64,000 nucleotides of DNA, taken from Corinectria fuckeliana (Eukaryota; Ascomycota; Sordariomycetes; Hypocreales; Nectriaceae). Where the stretch lies: positions 186,001-250,000 of the forward strand of contig WPDH01000101.1 in assembly GCA_019137255.1 (NCBI GenBank). Direction: 5' to 3'. Made by a program: the position numbers and the translations under genes. The notes beneath the pieces are model-generated. The model had not been told where the DNA came from. It saw only the letters and a program-made list of their open reading frames with translations, and did not search any database. This document shows positions 61,601 through 64,000 of this stretch, piece by piece. Each line of letters opens with the position of its first letter. The first letter of the stretch is position 1.

Positions 61601-64000
61601 TCCCTGTTTCACGGGCCTTTGTCGATGGCATCTCACCCCGCGAGCAGCCGGCTCTTCCTTCGTTGTCCACCAGCAGTCCGGCCTACGTTATCTTTACTTC
61701 CGGCACAACAGGGAAGCCCAAGGGAACCGTCGTTGGTCACTCGGCCTTCTGCACTGGTGCCACTGCGCACGGTTCCGCCATGGGGATGAACGAGTCTTCT
61801 CGAGTCCTGCAATTCGCCTCCCACACCTTTGACGCCAGTATCATGGAGATCTTGACCACCCTTATCCATGGCGGAACCGTGTGTGTTCCAAGCGACGAGG
61901 AGCGTATTAATAACGTTGGGGGAGCTATCAATCGAATGGACGTCAACTGGACCTTGTTGACGCCTTCCGTCGCTCAGCTGATCCAGCCGTCTATCGTCCC
62001 TGGGCTCAAGACACTGGTTCTTGGAGGCGAGGCCATGTCCTCTGCTCACGTCTCTTCCTGGGCGTCGTCTATTCAGTTGATGAACGCGTACGGGCCTAGT
62101 GAAACTGCCGTCATTGCTGCCGTCAACACCGCCGTCACCTTTGCATCTGGCCCTTCGAATATTGGCCGGGCAGTAGGAGGTCTTTGCTGGGTCACCGATG
62201 CGACCAACCATGACAGACTGGCGCCCATCGGCGCCGTCGGTGAGCTCGTAGTAGAGGGCCCAATCCTTGCGCAGGGCTACCTGAAGAATCCCCAGAAGAC
62301 TGCGGAATCCTTCATCACCAACCCGAAGTGGTGCAGCCAGTTCTCCAACGCAGCTGCAAGCAATCAGCGCAGAATGTACAAGACTGGAGATCTGGTCAAA
62401 CTCGCCGAGGATGGAACAATCGTCTTCCAAGGCCGCAAAGATAACCAAGTCAAGGTCAACGGCCAGAGACTTGAGTTGTCCGAGGTTGAGCACCATCTCG
62501 GCGCAGATCCTGCCGTCCAATATGGTCTGGTAGCCATCCCATCGTCTGGCCCTTACAAGAAGCGCCTTATCGCCGTCTTATCTCTCAAGTCACTTGCCGA
62601 AATGAAACGAGAGACTATTGGAGAGATGCAGCTCGTCGGAAATGATGCTTCTTCCTCCCACATGACAGGTATTCGTGAGAGAATGGCAGGGTACCTGGCA
62701 GCCTACATGATCCCATCCACGTGGATCGTTGTGAATCACATCCCTCTCCTCCCATCCGGCAAGCTTGACCGTCGGCGTGTCGTGAACTGGGTGGAGGAGA
62801 TGACTGCTGAGCATCACCAATCAGTTCTCGACGCGCAGGAGAAGGCATCTGCCTTGGATAGAGAAGCATCTGAGGTGGAAGTCAAGCTTAGAGCTGCGTG
62901 GGCCAAGGTCCTCAACCTCAAAGTGGACAAGGTCCCATTCAAGCAGCCATTCCTCCGTCTAGGTGGTGATTCCATCTCCGCGATGCAGTTGATGGCTGTT
63001 TGCCGATCTTCGAACATGGCTGTTACGGTTGGTCAAATCATGCAGAGCAAGTCTATCATCGAGCTTGCGTCTCATGCCACTGCCGTCGAGGACGCTGTAT
63101 ATGAGCAGGAGCAGGAGAACAAGCCTTTCGATCTGTCGCCTATTCAGAAGGTGTACTTTGAGTGCATGGGCGCTGACGCTACCCATTTCAACCAGAGCAT
63201 GCTTTTGGGAACCACGCGGACAATCACTCCTGAAGAGCTATCGAGAGCTCTGGAAACCATCATTGAGACGCACAGCATGCTCCGTGCCCGCTTCTCGGAG
63301 GCGAATGGCAGCTGGTCTCAGCGCATAACTAACAACACTTCTGGCTCATACGCCCTCCGAGCACATACGAGTGTTGAGCAAAGTCGTCTCTCCGCCTTGA
63401 TCGAAGAGAGCCAGAAGAGCCTCAACATTGTCAAAGGACCTCTCTGTGCCGCAGATATCTTCGAGATGCAGGAAAACGGCAACCAGGTCGTTGCTTTCGT
63501 CGCGCACCACCTTGTCATTGATGTCGTGTCTTGGAACATTATCCTGCAAGATCTCGAAGGGCTTTTGTCATCAGCAGTTTACAGCCCTGCCAAACCACTC
63601 TCCTTCCAGACCTGGAACTCTATGCAGTATGAGCAAGCTCAGAAAGCGACGTTGGAACAGGTGTTCCACGGCGTTCAGATGCCTCGCCACGATCTCTCGT
63701 ACTGGGGGATGCAAGGTGTACCAAACCTTCACGGCGACTCCATCACCGAGACCTTCGAGATAGCCACCGATGACTCTCTTTTGCTCCTGGGTCCTTGCCA
63801 CGACGCCTTCCAGACCAATGTCGTGGATGTCTTATTAGCCTCGCTGTTGGCGTCTTTCCGCCAAACCTTTTCGGACCGCTCTGCCATTCCTCCCATCTTC
63901 AACGAAGGTCACGGCAGAGAGCCTTGGGATGACAAGCTGGACCTATCGCGCATGGTCGGATGGTTTACCACTCTTTGCCCAGTCTACCTGCCCGAGTCAT
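52666..64000 (+). CDS. Multimodular non-ribosomal peptide synthetase, 3' end outside window
   Basis: One uninterrupted frame from ATG 52666 (ATACAATGG) to the window end: at least 3,778 residues, no introns. Order: residues ~1-222 the C-terminal part of a condensation domain only; A1 (~53350-54900; FTSGTTGEPKG, YKTGDL, QIKFHGQRIELGE, SGKLDR); T1 (Ser809 in GGDSI); E1 (~55240-56570; HHLVIDLVSW, IGWFTTIYPV, FNYLGQ); C2 (~56640-57900; SHVIMDG); A2 (~57990-59540; YTSGSTGKPKG); T2 (Ser2350); C3 (~59930-61180; HHALYDG); A3 (~61240-62800); T3 (Ser3436); E2 begins ~63120 (HHLVIDVVSW at 63505). Specificity residues read by alignment to PheA: A1 DVTLVGCVV, A2 DNADAGCVN, A3 DAMLVGAVI; substrates not assigned. 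E domains after modules 1 and 3 predict D-residues there. Adenylation, thiolation and condensation assemble a peptide on phosphopantetheine arms in the cytosol. Confidence 0.95.
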   Translation, partial: MAPPSGCLQEPCIFPAFDVGENDRLEFLSFDGRLRRIVDQDLSQTCSVLCAAWGVLLGCFTGLEDVLFGFDFDSEYNNGNISGRTDGITRTAQLHIPAGQTVKTLLAESVSGLLLVPESNARTLFNTSLSIRSLTCRPSNDDGQHQTSRVDSASWCKIRISVDPVTLDTVFSWDPSFMTREQAENISNTYDKIVCEIITHPEALISDLDCFSEQNERQVLGWNSTPKNNVQKCIHQAISEQGALRPDAESVCAWDGSFSYAELLSLSDRLACRLQASGVGPEVFVPICFDKSKWTVVAMLAVLKAGGIFVPLDPAHPLPRLQALTHKVGAKTILCSRHHLGMLETVAAELIPVDDQLFTELVGNGDEVDCGSWSNGAYMIFTSGTTGEPKGALIQHGALLSSALAHGPATMMDSNTRSLQFAASTFDVSITEILTCLILGGCVCIPSEDARLNAIEEAVTQLRANWALLTPTFVKFINPANVPCLKTLVTGGEAMTQAIIRSWSHINLINCYGPAETSVVSHVHRGMREGKNPLNIGHQVGIHCWVVDRYNHDRLMPVGAVGELVIEGHTLAREYYKEPERTSDAFIVDPEWTRSQPRENGPRRMYKTGDLVKYNHDGTFHIAGRKDTQIKFHGQRIELGEIEHHLNVSPSIKHGMIVLPKEGFCKGRLLAIVQLSDALDQDLVPKGQPYKLIDGELEDTAKVKIAEAKQLLTERLPPYMVPSMWLAVEFIPRLQSGKLDRKQTAKWVDDMSEALYRQLNPVAATGSSEDMTFASKTELELHKIWSHVLNLNVEQLGLNQSFSSVGGDSISAMQVMSECRKRGLGLAVSHIIACKSISALALHVKDIETPLFHQEILEQTFELSPIQKLYFSRPNHSQGHYNQSFLLRTSQRILQSDMRKAIETVIQRHSMLRARFSQDADGEWQQRVTNEVASSYRLRTLTLASSEEIDHSLVDSQTCLDETSGPLFAADLIDLNGEEELLFVVAHHLVIDLVSWRIILQELEELLLRPELVPDTDRPLPFQTWCKMQLDHAEAQTPEQVLPVHGIIPDGNAEYWGMEKTPNVYGQMARESFEIGPAQTRLLLSECHKSLRTEIPDVLLAAMIFSFGQTFTDRPIPAVFAEGHGRESWDTSIDLSNVIGWFTTIYPVFAGSTAQSSLVDTVKLVKDGRRKVPDSGRPYFASRWLTQPGKDAFARHWPLEITFNYLGQYQQLEREGALFTPARDIAGEVRGATEGADVGPLTTCISFFEVSAVILKGSLRFSFGFNRNMNHQPKIRQWIASCQQSLGVMIEELSARAPEPTLSDFPLLSLTYDRLQLMTEEKLPQVGVTSMDLVEDAYPCSPMQSGLLVSTTKNSAFYAAYTLHEVKSRSNLPVDATKLANAWKRMIEYHPMLRTIFVESVAQQDSLYDQVVLREVNFPLVQSERETEEDAIAALSAPPLHQEDNAQLLHRFEICTSKSGKIFCRLDISHVIMDGTSLSIVFRDLALAYEGSLGSGEAPLYRNYIKHLQDQAIQPGIDYWTSYLSGIEPCHFPVLDDGNAVESKELRYVRVKFEELTDLQSLCDDRGVTIVNAVYAAWALTLRLYTASEEVCFGYLTSARDSPVQGIRDLVGPVMNIVVCRVNVGVSTTLGDVMTLVQKDYLDSLEYRHIPLAEVQHALQLSDTALFNTALSYRKLPPTEKSPPDIMFEECRPTYDPDEYNVSVNIEAGEADMAIDLMYWSDTLSDGQAANVASTFTKALSNILHHCNQPIAQLEHLGDWHRQQLCQWNQQMPEAIESCIHDLFKQQATSRPDAPAIASWDMDFTYAELDLASAKLAHHIASLGVGLEAFVLVCFDKSAFTMVAMLAILKAGGACVPLDPAHPDAALQLRAEDTGASIALVAPSMVPRFRSMVKQAVAVDAHLLQSISVPQDLPFPQVTPHNACFVIYTSGSTGKPKGVVLEHRGIATNAEYSGPKLGYEQDSRVLQFASYTFDNSLAEMFTTLTRGGCVCVPSDHERLNDLAGAINRLQVTFADITPTVACFLQPTDVPTLKTLALGGEAVTAKCVDIWRDFVSLRCCYGPSECSVNSTYCGDIAQPGKATNIGRAIGSVAWVVDANDHNSPVPVGCAGELLVDGPIVSRGYLNLPERTEQSFIAPPPWLQGISQGGNADRRLYKTGDLVRYDSDGTLVYLGRKDTQVKLNGQRIELGEVEHHIEQNLGESSQSAVELIVSGGKKSLACFVCADADGSVPDSSDESNILDMYDSFRARAKGLEVVLSTKMPAYMIPSVWLPISKMPLTSSGKLNRRGLRLQAGAVPASLMAAYKLATKSGRAPSSDIEKQLADMWAHVLNIDAASIGVDDHFFKLGGDSIGAMRLVTLARQSDINLTVASIFQKASLLDMARSALPMSKTAVTVVQPFSLLVNVPSLDAFKREVASFARIDVDAIQDIYPCTTIQEGLIALSHKEPGAYVAQLVYRLPHDVDTLRFKNAWDLVVQAEPTLRTRIVHTEHVGFVQVVADDSPQWSSVASLSDLDESQRRHPRHNGGRLTNYTVVGDDDDSSEVFFVWTIHHALYDGWCLPVILDKVKQCYQEAPSPEQLSGPSYSNFIRYLTGLNSEQADEFWQSRLSNMSAQPFPRLPSPDYQASASSVMIHRAELNRQSGSEITAATRIRAAWALTVSAYSAATDVVFWETVTGRDAPVPGIEEMVGATLATVPTRMVLESSQTVTEFLGTVQAQSAASMAHQYAGIHRIKRLNGDTAIACGAQNLLAINNGSRESSDSFWDEQTDEMAGTNFYHAYPLMLSCHIGDAELETVVHFDQGVISEVQMQRVMDHFAFMLDSVSSSELSGEKLGDLAMLSLRDRETLQHLNGTMPSPVDRLVHDVITARGAAQAQDKLAVCAWDRNLTYAELDRLSTHLAFVLVDNGVGGNSVVPFCMEKSSLVVVSILAILKSGAAFVPLDPAHPDARINDILADVEATVVLCSPQYAERLESFGPKSIPVSRAFVDGISPREQPALPSLSTSSPAYVIFTSGTTGKPKGTVVGHSAFCTGATAHGSAMGMNESSRVLQFASHTFDASIMEILTTLIHGGTVCVPSDEERINNVGGAINRMDVNWTLLTPSVAQLIQPSIVPGLKTLVLGGEAMSSAHVSSWASSIQLMNAYGPSETAVIAAVNTAVTFASGPSNIGRAVGGLCWVTDATNHDRLAPIGAVGELVVEGPILAQGYLKNPQKTAESFITNPKWCSQFSNAAASNQRRMYKTGDLVKLAEDGTIVFQGRKDNQVKVNGQRLELSEVEHHLGADPAVQYGLVAIPSSGPYKKRLIAVLSLKSLAEMKRETIGEMQLVGNDASSSHMTGIRERMAGYLAAYMIPSTWIVVNHIPLLPSGKLDRRRVVNWVEEMTAEHHQSVLDAQEKASALDREASEVEVKLRAAWAKVLNLKVDKVPFKQPFLRLGGDSISAMQLMAVCRSSNMAVTVGQIMQSKSIIELASHATAVEDAVYEQEQENKPFDLSPIQKVYFECMGADATHFNQSMLLGTTRTITPEELSRALETIIETHSMLRARFSEANGSWSQRITNNTSGSYALRAHTSVEQSRLSALIEESQKSLNIVKGPLCAADIFEMQENGNQVVAFVAHHLVIDVVSWNIILQDLEGLLSSAVYSPAKPLSFQTWNSMQYEQAQKATLEQVFHGVQMPRHDLSYWGMQGVPNLHGDSITETFEIATDDSLLLLGPCHDAFQTNVVDVLLASLLASFRQTFSDRSAIPPIFNEGHGREPWDDKLDLSRMVGWFTTLCPVYLPES

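Noticed and set aside
61633..62520. 295-codon minus-strand frame inside the NRPS
   Set aside because: Antisense shadow of A3, arising from the GC-rich third positions of the NRPS frame.

Overview
This is a window from a filamentous ascomycete (Pezizomycotina, probably a Sordariomycete; the species cannot be read from the sequence). The evidence is short GT..AG introns of about 45-100 nt with CTRAC-like branch points, fungal-only families (DUF6594, fungal TPR-CHAT and caspase-like proteins, fungal ABCC transporter, multimodular NRPS), Tad1-type LINE remains, and AT-rich islands almost free of CpA/TpG, which is the mark of repeat-induced point mutation (RIP).

Layout. 1-1,045: edge of an F-box-like gene and a decayed sugar-transporter pseudogene. 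1,075-11,421: a self-recognition/cell-death-like block: a ~1,920-codon TPR-CHAT protease gene (one in-frame stop, one frameshift), a DUF6594 membrane protein with four exons rebuilt here, an 82-residue protein with two micro-introns, and a caspase-like protein. 12.8-15.0 kb: truncated or unrecognised genes (N-terminal half of an HNH-nuclease-type protein, an ankyrin-like fragment, an unknown two-exon gene). 16.0-22.3 kb: a single-pass membrane protein with a GC-AG intron, LINE remains, a long-tailed aquaporin/aquaglyceroporin and a polytopic membrane protein. 24.7-28.5 kb: low-complexity, minisatellite-rich DNA with two unrecognised, apparently disrupted genes. 30.2-31.7 kb: an F-box protein.

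32.8-39.4 kb holds two head-to-head copies of a 1.9 kb RIP-destroyed element, each with its own target-site duplication and an (AAAT)n tail. They enclose a 2.8 kb island with an unknown ORF and a dead DUF6594 gene.

40.8-64.0 kb is a probable secondary-metabolite locus: a secreted copper amine oxidase (seven exons, 794 aa), a full ABCC/MRP exporter, and, divergently transcribed across a 2.5 kb intergenic region, a giant NRPS running off the window as one uninterrupted frame of at least 3,778 residues (partial C, A-T-E, C-A-T, C-A-T-E...). The simplest reading is an NRPS peptide with at least one D-residue, exported by the neighbouring ABCC pump; the amine oxidase may or may not belong to the cluster.
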